Below, piece after piece: positions 1 to 7,118 of a DNA stretch of 32,787 nucleotides; within the stretch, counting starts at the first letter, position 1; every line of letters begins with the position of its first letter. Source of the stretch: an uncultured Spirochaetia bacterium. GTDB lineage: Bacteria; Spirochaetota; Brachyspiria; Brachyspirales; Brachyspiraceae. Below the pieces are notes generated by a model that was not told where the DNA came from, searched no databases, and was given only the letters and a program-made list of their open reading frames with translations. Both the position numbers and the translations under genes were made by a program. The DNA is taken from contig CAMQVF010000014.1 of the NCBI GenBank assembly GCA_947038115.1, positions 1 to 32,787 of the forward strand. The letters are read 5' to 3'.

Positions 1-146
1 GCTATTATTTTTATCGATACAAACTTCATTGTTCGATTTATTGTCGCTATTATTTTTATCGACACAAACTTCATTGTTCGATTTATTGTCACTATTATTT
101 TTATCGATACAAACTTCATTATTCGATTTATTGTCACTATTATTTT
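1..146. repeat. 45-bp in-frame tandem repeat at the contig edge
   Basis: Three consecutive 45-bp units (1-45, 46-90, 91-135) and the first ~11 bases of a fourth (136-146) differ at only a few positions (for example g/a at the first base of a unit and c/t in the GATACA/GACACA segment). The period is exactly 15 codons and the array is read on the minus strand as part of the coiled-coil gene, where each unit encodes an Asn/Asp/Lys/Ser-rich stretch with one cysteine (NNSDNKSNNEVCIDK). There are no unique spacers, so it is not a CRISPR array. The array runs off the window, so the copy number is unknown. Confidence 0.95.
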
Positions 147-435
147 CAACAATCTGTCGACTTGGAACATCACTAAGCTCAGCTGTCGAAATTATATTTT
201 TAAACATATCGATAAGGTTTCTATATTCTAATTCAACACCCTCGACATTTTTAACATTTAAACGTAATTCGTTATTTTCTTTTTTTAATACTTCTTGTTC
301 TTCGATAAAAAGCTCAAGTTCTGAAGTTTTTTGTTCTAATTGAGTTTTGAAACGTAAGTTCTCTTCTTTCAATAAATTATACTTTTCAACTAAAGCCCTA
401 ATCTCTTTTTCTAAAACTAATGCATTTTCTACCAC
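1..435 (-). CDS. Coiled-coil protein with 15-aa C-terminal repeats (3' part beyond the window)
   Basis: A minus-strand frame of 145 codons stays open from GTG at 435 down to base 1 and continues outside the window. The start is well supported: AGGGG lies 7 nt before the GTG, and a near-consensus promoter lies upstream at 467-494. Residues about 1-80 form a heptad-like, Glu/Lys/Leu-rich coiled coil (segments such as LEKEIRALVEKYNLLKEEN). After a short linker come three 15-residue repeats (NNSDNKSNNEVC[IV]DK), each with a single Cys. No signal peptide or membrane segment is visible. I do not recognise the family; the coiled-coil start recalls small cell-division or scaffold proteins such as ZapB, but that is only a resemblance. 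Plus-strand frames over this stretch are low-complexity shadows of the repeat. Confidence 0.75.
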   Translation of the reverse strand, partial: MVENALVLEKEIRALVEKYNLLKEENLRFKTQLEQKTSELELFIEEQEVLKKENNELRLNVKNVEGVELEYRNLIDMFKNIISTAELSDVPSRQIVENNSDNKSNNEVCIDKNNSDNKSNNEVCVDKNNSDNKSNNEVCIDKNNS

Positions 436-466
436 GATATCGCCCCTAAAGTATTTATTTTTAATA

Positions 467-494
467 ATTATATCACAAATATTCGAATTGTCAA
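467..494 (-). promoter_or_regulatory. Sigma-70-type promoter for the coiled-coil gene
   Basis: On the minus strand there is a perfect -35 TTGACA (489-494), a 16-nt spacer and a perfect -10 TATAAT (467-472), giving a predicted start near 460 and a leader of about 25 nt that contains AGGGG before the GTG at 435. This is one of the best matches to the consensus in the window. Confidence 0.75.
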
Positions 495-557
495 AACAAA
501 TAATTATACTAGCCTTAATATATACCGACAAAATAACCTTATATATAACTCAATTAT

Positions 558-586
558 TTGTTAAATAATTTAAATTATGATAATAT
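558..586 (+). promoter_or_regulatory. Probable promoter for the 622-1719 gene
   Basis: TTGTTA (558-563), a 17-nt spacer and TAATAT (581-586) give a plausible sigma-70 promoter, with transcription starting near 593, about 29 nt before the ATG. The region is very AT-rich, so chance matches are likely; the correct spacing and the divergent position to the 467-494 promoter support it. Confidence 0.45.
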
Positions 587-621
587 AATTAAATGTTGGC
601 ATAAAAAACCATAATAAAATA

Positions 622-1719
622 ATGAAAAAAATACTTATTATCATTTTAATATTAAAAACTACTTTGTTTTCGCAGTCGCCTTATACAACAGAGGACCAAC
701 AAGTTATTAATAATTTCATAAAAATTTATCCCTACATAGGTCGTGAACATGCAAGAACGACAAAACAGCTTATAAATTATGACTACATACATGATAATTA
801 TAAACGAGTAGAAAAAAAAAGAGATACAAATAGAACAGAATTGCAATATCAATTGTCGACAATAAAAGTTCACATGGACTTGCAAATTCAGGCAAATTTT
901 GATAGAGGAACAGTTTCACTACCACATGCATATTTATCGGTAGAGAAAACTTTTTTCCCACTTTGGGCATTACAAATAACCCCATTCATTACTGCCGACT
1001 TTAGATATGATAATTTAAAGCCAAATGAAAAACAAAAACCTCAAATAAATCTTTATGATGCTGGTATTCAAATGATAGGAATGTCAAGAATACTACTTTC
1101 AATGCGTACAAGGGCTGTCAATGACGTGAGTGCGACAACATTCATGCTCATGCCTTCAGTAGTACATTATGACTCAGTTTCTCAAAACACTCCGCACTGG
1201 TACTTGCCAAGAGTCGATAATGCGCCGGGTATTCGAGCTGGTTTTATAAGCCATTATTATGAATTAGTTTACTCGCAAGGTTTCACAGAGGATTATTCGC
1301 CTTTGGCAGCAATTATGAGTTTTAATTTATCACACCTTAAAGTTTCAGCGCTTTATCAATATGCAAATCAACAAAGATTTTTAGATATCGATAATAAAAC
1401 TGAAAAGAATGGACATTTGTTTCAATTATCAGCTGCAACTAAAATACCATTCTTAAATGAAAAATTATGGTTTAATGTCTTAGCAGAATACACATTTACT
1501 TCAGAAGTTGTTCACTATATACGCACCGAATTCGCAGTGGAATACTCGATATTTAATTTAGCAATAAGACCAATGTTCTATATAACACAAGACGAAAATG
1601 ATGCGAAAGATTTATTTTTATTTGAATATAGTGCATTTATAAAGTATAATTATTTCAGTTTTGGTTTTCAAGGTTCGACAGACGGCAGATATAATATTGC
1701 AGGAAAAGTAATTTTTTAG
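622..1719 (+). CDS. Secreted protein, probable outer-membrane beta-barrel
   Basis: This is a 365-aa protein beginning with a classic signal peptide (MKKILIIILILKTTLFSQS, positive start then hydrophobic core, cleavage near residues 17-19). The mature part has no long hydrophobic helix. Instead it shows many short alternating amphipathic strands rich in Tyr/Phe and ends in an aromatic residue (VIF), the pattern of outer-membrane barrels that use a C-terminal Phe for BAM recognition. I cannot assign it to a named family. No strong ribosome site precedes the ATG, only A-rich sequence. It is followed after 41 nt by trmB, so the two could be cotranscribed. Outer-membrane location is inferred from composition, not from a recognised domain. 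Confidence 0.7.
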   Translation: MKKILIIILILKTTLFSQSPYTTEDQQVINNFIKIYPYIGREHARTTKQLINYDYIHDNYKRVEKKRDTNRTELQYQLSTIKVHMDLQIQANFDRGTVSLPHAYLSVEKTFFPLWALQITPFITADFRYDNLKPNEKQKPQINLYDAGIQMIGMSRILLSMRTRAVNDVSATTFMLMPSVVHYDSVSQNTPHWYLPRVDNAPGIRAGFISHYYELVYSQGFTEDYSPLAAIMSFNLSHLKVSALYQYANQQRFLDIDNKTEKNGHLFQLSAATKIPFLNEKLWFNVLAEYTFTSEVVHYIRTEFAVEYSIFNLAIRPMFYITQDENDAKDLFLFEYSAFIKYNYFSFGFQGSTDGRYNIAGKVIF

Positions 1720-1760
1720 ATATTAATCTAAACCATATAAAAAAAATTAAGGGGTTCGTT

Positions 1761-2396
1761 ATCCGTAACAATATACTACTTACAGAAGAGATATTAAGCT
1801 CATATATATTAAATGCATTCGAGAGTGATATTAGCATTGAATTAGAAAAAAGATTAAAAGATTGTAATAATCTAGAAATCGAAATAGGCTCAGGCAATGG
1901 CAAATTTATAGTTGAGCATGCACTTGAACGCCCAGAAGTCCACTTTGTAGGAATTGAATATTCTTACAAGGCAGCAAAAAAAGCAGTTTCTAAAGCATAT
2001 AAAAGATCGATAGAAAACATTACCATAATATTTGGTGAAGCGAATGATACTATTGATAAATTCTTAAAAGATAAATATTATTTCGACAAAGCATATCTAA
2101 ACTTTCCAGATCCTTGGCCAAAAAAACGTCATGGACATAGAAGAATATTTACGCATGATTTCTTAAAAAGAGTTCACACAATACTTAAACCTAATTCGAT
2201 TTTGCATGTCGTTACAGATGACGCTGTTTATGCCAAAGAAATAATGTCCCCTATTTTTGAGGAATCAGAAATTTTTAAAAATGCATTAAATGAAAAATAT
2301 GTGCATACTTTAGAAAATTATAAACAGACATTATATGAAAATAAAATGAGAGCTAAAGGGCTTGATATTCATTTTTTCGTGTATAATAAAATTTAA
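1761..2396 (+). CDS. trmB: tRNA (guanine-N7-)-methyltransferase TrmB, apparent ATC start
   Basis: This enzyme methylates G46 in the variable loop of tRNAs using S-adenosylmethionine. The reading frame encodes a full-length ~211-aa TrmB: the SAM-binding segment LEIEIGSGNGKF, then FVGIEYSYKAA, the family hallmark YLNFPDPWPKKRHGHRR, and the C-terminal LHVVTDD. The frame is open from just after a TAA at 1692 but has no ATG, GTG or TTG before TTG 2202, which lies beyond the SAM-binding and PDPWPK motifs. The best start is ATC at 1761: AAGGGG (1749-1754) sits 6 nt upstream and the resulting start, [I]RNNILLTEE, suits the family length. Either the gene uses a rare AUC start or a base is wrong in the assembly. 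It lies 41 nt after the barrel gene. Confidence 0.9.
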   Translation: MRNNILLTEEILSSYILNAFESDISIELEKRLKDCNNLEIEIGSGNGKFIVEHALERPEVHFVGIEYSYKAAKKAVSKAYKRSIENITIIFGEANDTIDKFLKDKYYFDKAYLNFPDPWPKKRHGHRRIFTHDFLKRVHTILKPNSILHVVTDDAVYAKEIMSPIFEESEIFKNALNEKYVHTLENYKQTLYENKMRAKGLDIHFFVYNKI

Positions 2397-2408
2397 CAAA
2401 AACACTAG

Positions 2409-2423
2409 CAAACAACTTGTTTG
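2409..2423. repeat. Short palindrome CAAACAA-C-TTGTTTG
   Basis: Perfect 7-bp inverted repeat with a single central base, just downstream of trmB. The loop is too short for an RNA hairpin, so if it is functional a protein-binding site is more likely. No regulator is known. Confidence 0.3.
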
Positions 2424-2461
2424 TATAAAACGTATAACAAAATTCTATTACTAGTTAGAAT

Positions 2462-2490
2462 TAACTACTTATTTATTGTAAAAGTAGTTA
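2462..2490. repeat. Inverted repeat (9-bp stem) upstream of the hemolysin-III gene
   Basis: TAACTACTT (2462-2470) and AAGTAGTTA (2482-2490) are perfect complements around an 11-nt loop; the stem can extend a few pairs with G-U wobble. No T-run follows, so this is not a typical rho-independent terminator. It could be an operator or an mRNA leader hairpin. Confidence 0.4.
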
Positions 2491-2534
2491 GTTTAAGTCA
2501 TATCGTTATTACAAAAAAGGTGTAGCATACCTTT

Positions 2535-3194
2535 ATGATTAAAAATAAAATTGTAAAAAAGAAAAAACTAGGCGAAGTTCCATCAGCAATATCTCATACA
2601 GTGGGTGTGGCGATTGGGCTGTTTTCACTTGTAGTTATGATATTAAAAACTGATGATAAAACATTTGCAAATTTAATGCCTGTAATAGTATATAATATTG
2701 GTTTTATAATGCTCTATACTTTTAGCTCGCTCTATCACTTTTTTCCATTTGGTAAAGTTAAATCTATTTTTAGAAAATTTGATCACATAAGTATATATAT
2801 TTTTATAGCAGCAAGTTACACACCTATATGTTTGGTGTTAGACAACAAAGTTCTCGGTTATGGGCTTCTAATATTTGTATGGATTTGCGCATTAGCAGGC
2901 ACTATCTACAAAGGCTTGAGCATAACTAAAAATGCTATATTCAGCAGTGGTTTATACTTGGGCATGGGATGGGTTGTCGTCGTCGCTATGCGTCCACTTA
3001 TTTCACAATTTGGACTTGGCAATTTAATTTGGTTTTTTATGGGCGGTATATTTTACACCATTGGTGCTTTAATATATTCATTCGGTAAAAAGTATTCTAA
3101 AAAAATAGAACTATTCACTCATGATGTATTTCATATTTTTGTACTTGGTGGCACACTTTCACATTTTTGGTTTATATACAGATACATAGTTTAA
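2535..3194 (+). CDS. Hemolysin III / PAQR-family membrane protein
   Basis: This is a 219-aa polytopic protein with about seven membrane segments, matching the usual length of bacterial HlyIII/YqfA proteins. Conserved family features are present in order: SAISHTVGV near residue 19, SSLYHFF (~65), FRKFDHISIYIFIAASYTP (~80-100) and the C-terminal HDVFHIFVLGGTLSHF (~195-212), with the His/Asp residues that form the presumed intramembrane metal site of the PAQR fold. The biochemical function of bacterial members is not settled; the 'hemolysin' name comes from one early observation and should not be read as evidence of toxicity. The ATG lacks a well-spaced ribosome site (AAAAGG is about 14 nt away). 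Confidence 0.9.
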   Translation: MIKNKIVKKKKLGEVPSAISHTVGVAIGLFSLVVMILKTDDKTFANLMPVIVYNIGFIMLYTFSSLYHFFPFGKVKSIFRKFDHISIYIFIAASYTPICLVLDNKVLGYGLLIFVWICALAGTIYKGLSITKNAIFSSGLYLGMGWVVVVAMRPLISQFGLGNLIWFFMGGIFYTIGALIYSFGKKYSKKIELFTHDVFHIFVLGGTLSHFWFIYRYIV

Positions 3195-3227
3195 AACAAA
3201 TACTTTTCGAATAGTATATTATAAATT

Positions 3228-3254
3228 TTGACTTTTTTATAAAATAAATATAAC
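3228..3254 (+). promoter_or_regulatory. Weak promoter candidate before the acetyltransferase gene
   Basis: TTGACT (3228-3233) and TATAAC (3249-3254) are separated by 15 nt, shorter than ideal. An alternative -10, TAACCT at 3251-3256, has 17-nt spacing. Either would give a very short leader before ATG 3267. Confidence 0.3.
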
Positions 3255-3266
3255 CTTGAACAACTT

Positions 3267-3785
3267 ATGTTAAATGTCTCAATAAGAAAAGCCAAAATAA
3301 CTGATGCTAACATTATGATTAACTTTGTAAATAAAGTATCAGACGAAACCGACTACCTCACCGCTCCATCTAACGAGCGGAATATTACTCTTGATACAAA
3401 ATCGAGACTTCTAGGTGGAATTAGTAAAAATAAAAAAAGTGTGATGTTTATAGCTTTGTGCAATGATGAAATTGTGGCGTCATGTCATATGCATGCTCAT
3501 AATGCTAGCAGAGTTAATCATCGAGCAGAATTTGGTCTCAGTGTCTTAAAAAAATATTGGGGACGTGGTATTGGTAGTGCATTAATAATCAATGCTATAA
3601 ATTATGCCAGAAATAATGATATAACTAAAATAGATTTAATTGTTCGTGAAGATAATAAAAGAGCTATTGCTTTATATAAAAAATTTAATTTCGAACTTGA
3701 AGGCAGAATAAAAAATTACTTCTACCTAAATAATAGATACTATGATGCTTATTTTATGGGAATAATATTAAAAAAAATTGATTAA
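3267..3785 (+). CDS. GNAT-family N-acetyltransferase
   Basis: This 172-aa protein transfers acetyl from acetyl-CoA to an amine. The core is clear: the beta4/motif A segment FGLSVLKKYWGRGIGSALI (residues ~89-107) carries the acetyl-CoA pyrophosphate loop R/Q-x-x-G-x-G/A as R-G-I-G, and the following IDLIVREDNKRAIALYKKF with the NFELEG turn is the usual motif B of RimI/RimJ-like and aminoglycoside/diamine-type members. The length and the YFYLNNRYYDAYFM tail resemble RimL/SpeG-like enzymes, but the substrate cannot be read from sequence. It sits alone, 72 nt after the hemolysin-III gene and about 140 nt before the flagellar operon. Confidence 0.85.
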   Translation: MLNVSIRKAKITDANIMINFVNKVSDETDYLTAPSNERNITLDTKSRLLGGISKNKKSVMFIALCNDEIVASCHMHAHNASRVNHRAEFGLSVLKKYWGRGIGSALIINAINYARNNDITKIDLIVREDNKRAIALYKKFNFELEGRIKNYFYLNNRYYDAYFMGIILKKID

Positions 3786-3810
3786 TTATTATATTTTTAG
3801 AGCAAGAAAC

Positions 3811-3899
3811 TAAATATAGTAATTAGGTAGAAGATACTCTACATCTATCGGAATAATTTAGAATTAATGCTTGATATTTTTTTGTAAATATGTTAACTT
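3811..3899 (+). promoter_or_regulatory. Promoter candidates for the flagellar export operon
   Basis: Two weak candidates lie upstream of fliP. One is sigma-70-like: TTGATA (3871-3876), 17 nt, then TAACTT (3894-3899). The other resembles a flagellar sigma-28 site: TAAA (3811-3814), 15 nt, then GAAGATAC (3830-3837) against the known GCCGATAA-type -10. A short inverted repeat, GTAGA/TCTAC (3827-3831 and 3838-3842), overlaps the latter. None is strong. Confidence 0.25.
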
Positions 3900-3925
3900 A
3901 TCCTCTGACTAATAATGGGGGAAGC

Positions 3926-4729
3926 ATGCGTATCGCTAGAAAAGTAAATATTGTTTACATATTAATATTAATGCTTGTATTCACATCAGGAAGTATTTTT
4001 GCTCAAGGTGCAACTCAAATACCAATTCCTACAATAGGTCTTAATATTCAAGAAGCACAAACGCCTCAAGAAGTGAGTATGGGGCTACAAATAATATTTT
4101 TACTAGCTATACTTTCATTATCACCGTCAATAATTATAATGACTACGAGTTTTTTAAGGGTTTCTATTGTATTAAGTTTCATACAAAGGGCATTATCTCT
4201 ACAAGACACTCCGCCTCGAACATTAATTATGGGACTTTCGCTCTTTCTAACTTTTTTTATAATGATGCCAACAATTACAGAGGTTAATCAAACAGCTCTT
4301 CAGCCCTACTTGCAAGGAAATATGGGTGTTAATGATTTTTACACAACTGGGATGAAACCAGTACGCAATTTTATGTTTAATACACTTCGTGGTGAAAATG
4401 GTATGAAAAGTCTTGATTTGTTTTTAAGTATAAGTGATACAAATATTAGACTTAGAGAAATTGAAACTGCAGCAGACTTGGATAAAATACCTACTATCGT
4501 TCTTATACCAGCATTTATTATTAATGAACTTACAATAGCTTTCAAAATGGGTATATATTTATTCGTTCCGTTTATTGTTATAGATTTAGTTGTCGCTTCA
4601 ATATTGATGGCTATGGGTATGATAATGCTTCCCCCTGTTATGATATCGTTACCGCTCAAACTGATACTTTTTGTTTCGGTTGACGGTTGGAAATTATTGA
4701 TTCTACAAATAGTTGAGAGTTTTAAATAG
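3926..4729 (+). CDS. fliP: Flagellar export gate protein FliP
   Basis: FliP forms, with FliQ and FliR, the membrane export gate of the flagellar type III secretion apparatus. I place the start at ATG 3926, not at the in-frame ATG 3890, because GGGGGA lies directly before 3926 and translation from there gives a proper cleavable signal peptide (MRIARKVNIVYILILM..., cleavage near IFAQ), as is usual for FliP; the product is 267 aa, the family length. Typical features are the segment SPSIIIMTTSFLRVSIVLSF, the LSLQDTPPRTLIMGLSLFLT region and the C-terminal hydrophobic pair of helices containing MGMIMLPPVMISLPLK. fliO is not seen upstream, and fliP is the first gene of this operon. fliQ follows after 29 nt. 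Confidence 0.97.
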   Translation: MRIARKVNIVYILILMLVFTSGSIFAQGATQIPIPTIGLNIQEAQTPQEVSMGLQIIFLLAILSLSPSIIIMTTSFLRVSIVLSFIQRALSLQDTPPRTLIMGLSLFLTFFIMMPTITEVNQTALQPYLQGNMGVNDFYTTGMKPVRNFMFNTLRGENGMKSLDLFLSISDTNIRLREIETAADLDKIPTIVLIPAFIINELTIAFKMGIYLFVPFIVIDLVVASILMAMGMIMLPPVMISLPLKLILFVSVDGWKLLILQIVESFK

Positions 4730-4758
4730 TTTAATACTATTATATTTAGGAGTTTTTT

Positions 4759-5028
4759 ATGTCTCAAACAGCAATAGCGGTTTTAGTCCAACAAGCTTTG
4801 TGGGCTTTTATGATACTTGCAATGCCTGTACTTACGGTTTCTATCGTTGTAGGTTTACTAGTATCAATTTTGCAAGCGACTACTAGTATTCAAGAGCAGA
4901 CTCTTACTTTCGTGCCAAAAATGCTTGCGATGATTGGAATAATTTATTACCTAGCTACATGGATGCTTTCGTATCTAAGTAGTTACACAATAAGTCTTTT
5001 TAATGTTTTACCAAGTTTAGCTAGATAA
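4759..5028 (+). CDS. fliQ: Flagellar export gate protein FliQ
   Basis: This 89-aa protein has two transmembrane helices (about residues 15-38 and 52-78) flanking the conserved cytosolic loop LQATTSIQEQTLTFVPKM, which is diagnostic of FliQ. It packs around the FliP/FliR core of the export gate. AGGAG at 4748-4752 precedes the ATG. The length is exactly that of the family, and the gene lies between fliP and fliR as in most flagellated bacteria. Confidence 0.97.
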   Translation: MSQTAIAVLVQQALWAFMILAMPVLTVSIVVGLLVSILQATTSIQEQTLTFVPKMLAMIGIIYYLATWMLSYLSSYTISLFNVLPSLAR

Positions 5029-5074
5029 TATATAGAATAAAGTATTAGAAAAAATAAGATAAAGGAGAAAAATA

Positions 5075-5878
5075 GTGAATAATTTTGTTAATTATTTTCA
5101 AATATATTTACTTATAATGGTTAGAATATTCGCTGTTTTAGCGATAGCTCCCATGTTTTCATCTAATATTATTCCTAATACAATAAAAATGTCACTAGCA
5201 TTCATAACAACTGCTGTAATGTTTCCTATGGTTGCGAATACTTATGTACAAGCAGCACCGACTGTCGTTGAATATATTATATCGATAGTTAATGAGGCTT
5301 TAATTGGAATATTTATAGGCTTTTTAATGTCTATTTTATTTGTTGCTTTCCAAGTAATGTCTAGTTTCTTTGAAGTTCAAATGGGTTTCAGTATTTCAGA
5401 GACAATCGACCCACTTACTCAAGCGAGTGTGGCTGTAATGGGGCAGTTTCAAAGTTTAATTGCAATATTAATATTTTTTGCGATAGATGGTCAACATTTA
5501 GTAATAAGGACAATTTATTATAGCTTTAAAGTTCTACCAGTTTTGAGTGAGGCTTCTAAAACAGTATTCACTTCTGGCTTACAGGGTGTTTATGAAAGAG
5601 TAATATATTATATGAGCTCACTTTTTAGCGTAGCATTGTCACTGGCACTTCCTGTAATATTTACACTATTCTTACTTACAATAAGTTTAGGCTTGTTAGC
5701 AAAAGCAGCACCGCAAATGAACGTCTTGATGCTAGGTTTTCCTATGCAGATTTCTTTAGGTATGATTACATATTTTTTATTAACTCCAATTTTAATTAAA
5801 AATTTCGCATTTATATTACAAACTATGTTTAGCGATATAAGTACTTTGATAAACTTTTTAGGCACTAGGGCTTTATAA
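5075..5878 (+). CDS. fliR: Flagellar export gate protein FliR
   Basis: This 267-aa integral membrane protein of the flagellar export gate begins with GTG, supported by AAGGAG at 5062-5067. Family features include MVRIFAVLAIAPMFSSNIIPNTIKMSLAF near the N terminus, the segment VQMGFSISETIDPLTQASV (~108-126) and the terminal region AAPQMNVLMLGFPMQISLGM (~209-229). FliR contributes one subunit to the FliP5-FliR1 core and binds FlhB. It ends 3 nt before the first ATG of the flhB frame. Confidence 0.97.
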   Translation: MNNFVNYFQIYLLIMVRIFAVLAIAPMFSSNIIPNTIKMSLAFITTAVMFPMVANTYVQAAPTVVEYIISIVNEALIGIFIGFLMSILFVAFQVMSSFFEVQMGFSISETIDPLTQASVAVMGQFQSLIAILIFFAIDGQHLVIRTIYYSFKVLPVLSEASKTVFTSGLQGVYERVIYYMSSLFSVALSLALPVIFTLFLLTISLGLLAKAAPQMNVLMLGFPMQISLGMITYFLLTPILIKNFAFILQTMFSDISTLINFLGTRAL

Positions 5879-5881
5879 ATT

Positions 5882-7102
5882 ATGAGAATATTTTTATTTT
5901 TCAGCCATATAAAACTTTATTTTTTAAGTTTACACAATAATACTAGATATCTAATTACTAAAACTATTTTAAATCTAAAAGGTGAAAGTTATGTACTAAC
6001 ACTTTTCTCGGCTGAAGACGAAGGCCGAACAGAATTACCTACAGAGCAAAAAAAACGCCGTGCAAGAGAAGACGAAGGCCGTGTTGTAAACTCGAATGAG
6101 ATTAATCAGACTTTAGTTTTAGCGGCAACTGTCGCTGTGTTAGCATTGCTTATGAGTTATTATGCTAAACTTATACAAACATATACAAAGGATATATTTT
6201 CACGCATTTCGAATGCTGATAAAACAATAGATATAATTAATATACCTGACTTATTCCTTGATGCATTATTATTAGTCACTCAAATTTCTGGTATTGTTTT
6301 ACTTGTAGCTTTAATTGTTGGAGTAAGTGCGAATCTTTATCAAACTAAGTTTTTATTTACTATGAAAAAGATAAAACTCGACTTTAAAAGAATTGCACCG
6401 ACTTGGAAGAATTTTAAAGACAGAGCTTTTTTATCGGCTCAAAACATGATGAACTTAGTTAAAATTTTGTTTAAGATGACTGTTGTTGCGAGTATTACCT
6501 ACTTCACAATAAGAGCTCGATATGAACAAATACTTACACTAGGTAATGTCTCGCTAGCAAGTGCTACTTTTACATTTTTTTATATTGCTTTAGAAATGGT
6601 AGCTAAAGTAATTATATTTTTAGCAATAATATCAATAATCGATTATTTCTTTCAAAAGAAGCAATATGTTGAAAGTTTAAAGATGAGTAAATTTGAGATG
6701 AAACAAGAGTTTAAAGAAATGGATGGAGACCCTTTGGTTAAAGCGAAATTACAAGAGATGTCACATAATATTGCTAATCGTAATATGTTTCGATCTGTGC
6801 CTGAAGCCGATGTCATCATCACTAACCCGACTCACTTTGCTGTTGCGTTAAAATATGACAATGCGACTATGCAGGCTCCAACAGTTACAGCTAAGGGAGC
6901 TGATCATATCGCTTTCAAGATAAGAGAGATTGCTAAGGAAAATGGGGTTCAAATTATCGAAAACAAGCCCCTGGCACGTGAATTATATTTCAATGTTGAG
7001 GTTGGTAAATATATACCCGAGAAATTATTTTTTGTTATATCAAGAATACTCGGTGCTATATATAGTATGAAACAAAATAAAATAAAAAATGTTATCAATT
7101 AG
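5882..7102 (+). CDS. flhB: Flagellar export switch protein FlhB (start uncertain)
   Basis: FlhB switches export from rod/hook to filament substrates and cleaves itself at NPTH, present here as VIITNPTHFAVALKYD (N315-H318 counted from ATG 5882). The conserved family start AEDEGRTELPTEQKKRR is near residue 44, preceded by about 36 residues that look like translated non-coding sequence, and ATG 5882 has no ribosome site. A good one (AAAGGTGAAAG, 5978-5987) instead precedes ATG 5991, but that ATG is out of frame and meets a stop at once (ATG TAC TAA). The real start is therefore probably about 5984-5993, by a non-standard codon, a frameshift or a sequence error; the coordinates given use the only canonical in-frame start. 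Four membrane helices precede the cytosolic domain. Confidence 0.9.
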   Translation: MRIFLFFSHIKLYFLSLHNNTRYLITKTILNLKGESYVLTLFSAEDEGRTELPTEQKKRRAREDEGRVVNSNEINQTLVLAATVAVLALLMSYYAKLIQTYTKDIFSRISNADKTIDIINIPDLFLDALLLVTQISGIVLLVALIVGVSANLYQTKFLFTMKKIKLDFKRIAPTWKNFKDRAFLSAQNMMNLVKILFKMTVVASITYFTIRARYEQILTLGNVSLASATFTFFYIALEMVAKVIIFLAIISIIDYFFQKKQYVESLKMSKFEMKQEFKEMDGDPLVKAKLQEMSHNIANRNMFRSVPEADVIITNPTHFAVALKYDNATMQAPTVTAKGADHIAFKIREIAKENGVQIIENKPLARELYFNVEVGKYIPEKLFFVISRILGAIYSMKQNKIKNVIN

Positions 7103-7118
7103 TTTGAGGAATTATTAA

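Noticed and set aside
1-146. CRISPR array
   Set aside because: Units are contiguous 45-bp copies with no spacers and are in-frame coding repeats.
29-568. Plus-strand ORFs of 104 and 73 aa at the left end
   Set aside because: They are low-complexity Leu/Ser/Phe-rich frames antisense to the repeat-containing gene, which has the promoter, ribosome site and sensible composition.
2202-2396. Separate 64-aa gene starting with TTG
   Set aside because: It is the C-terminal part of trmB; the conserved upstream two thirds are in the same frame.
2535-3194. Hemolysin III as a virulence toxin
   Set aside because: The family is widespread in non-pathogens and its hemolytic role is weakly supported.
3890-3925. 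FliP start at ATG 3890
   Set aside because: It adds 12 residues ahead of the signal peptide; the ribosome site GGGGGA serves ATG 3926.
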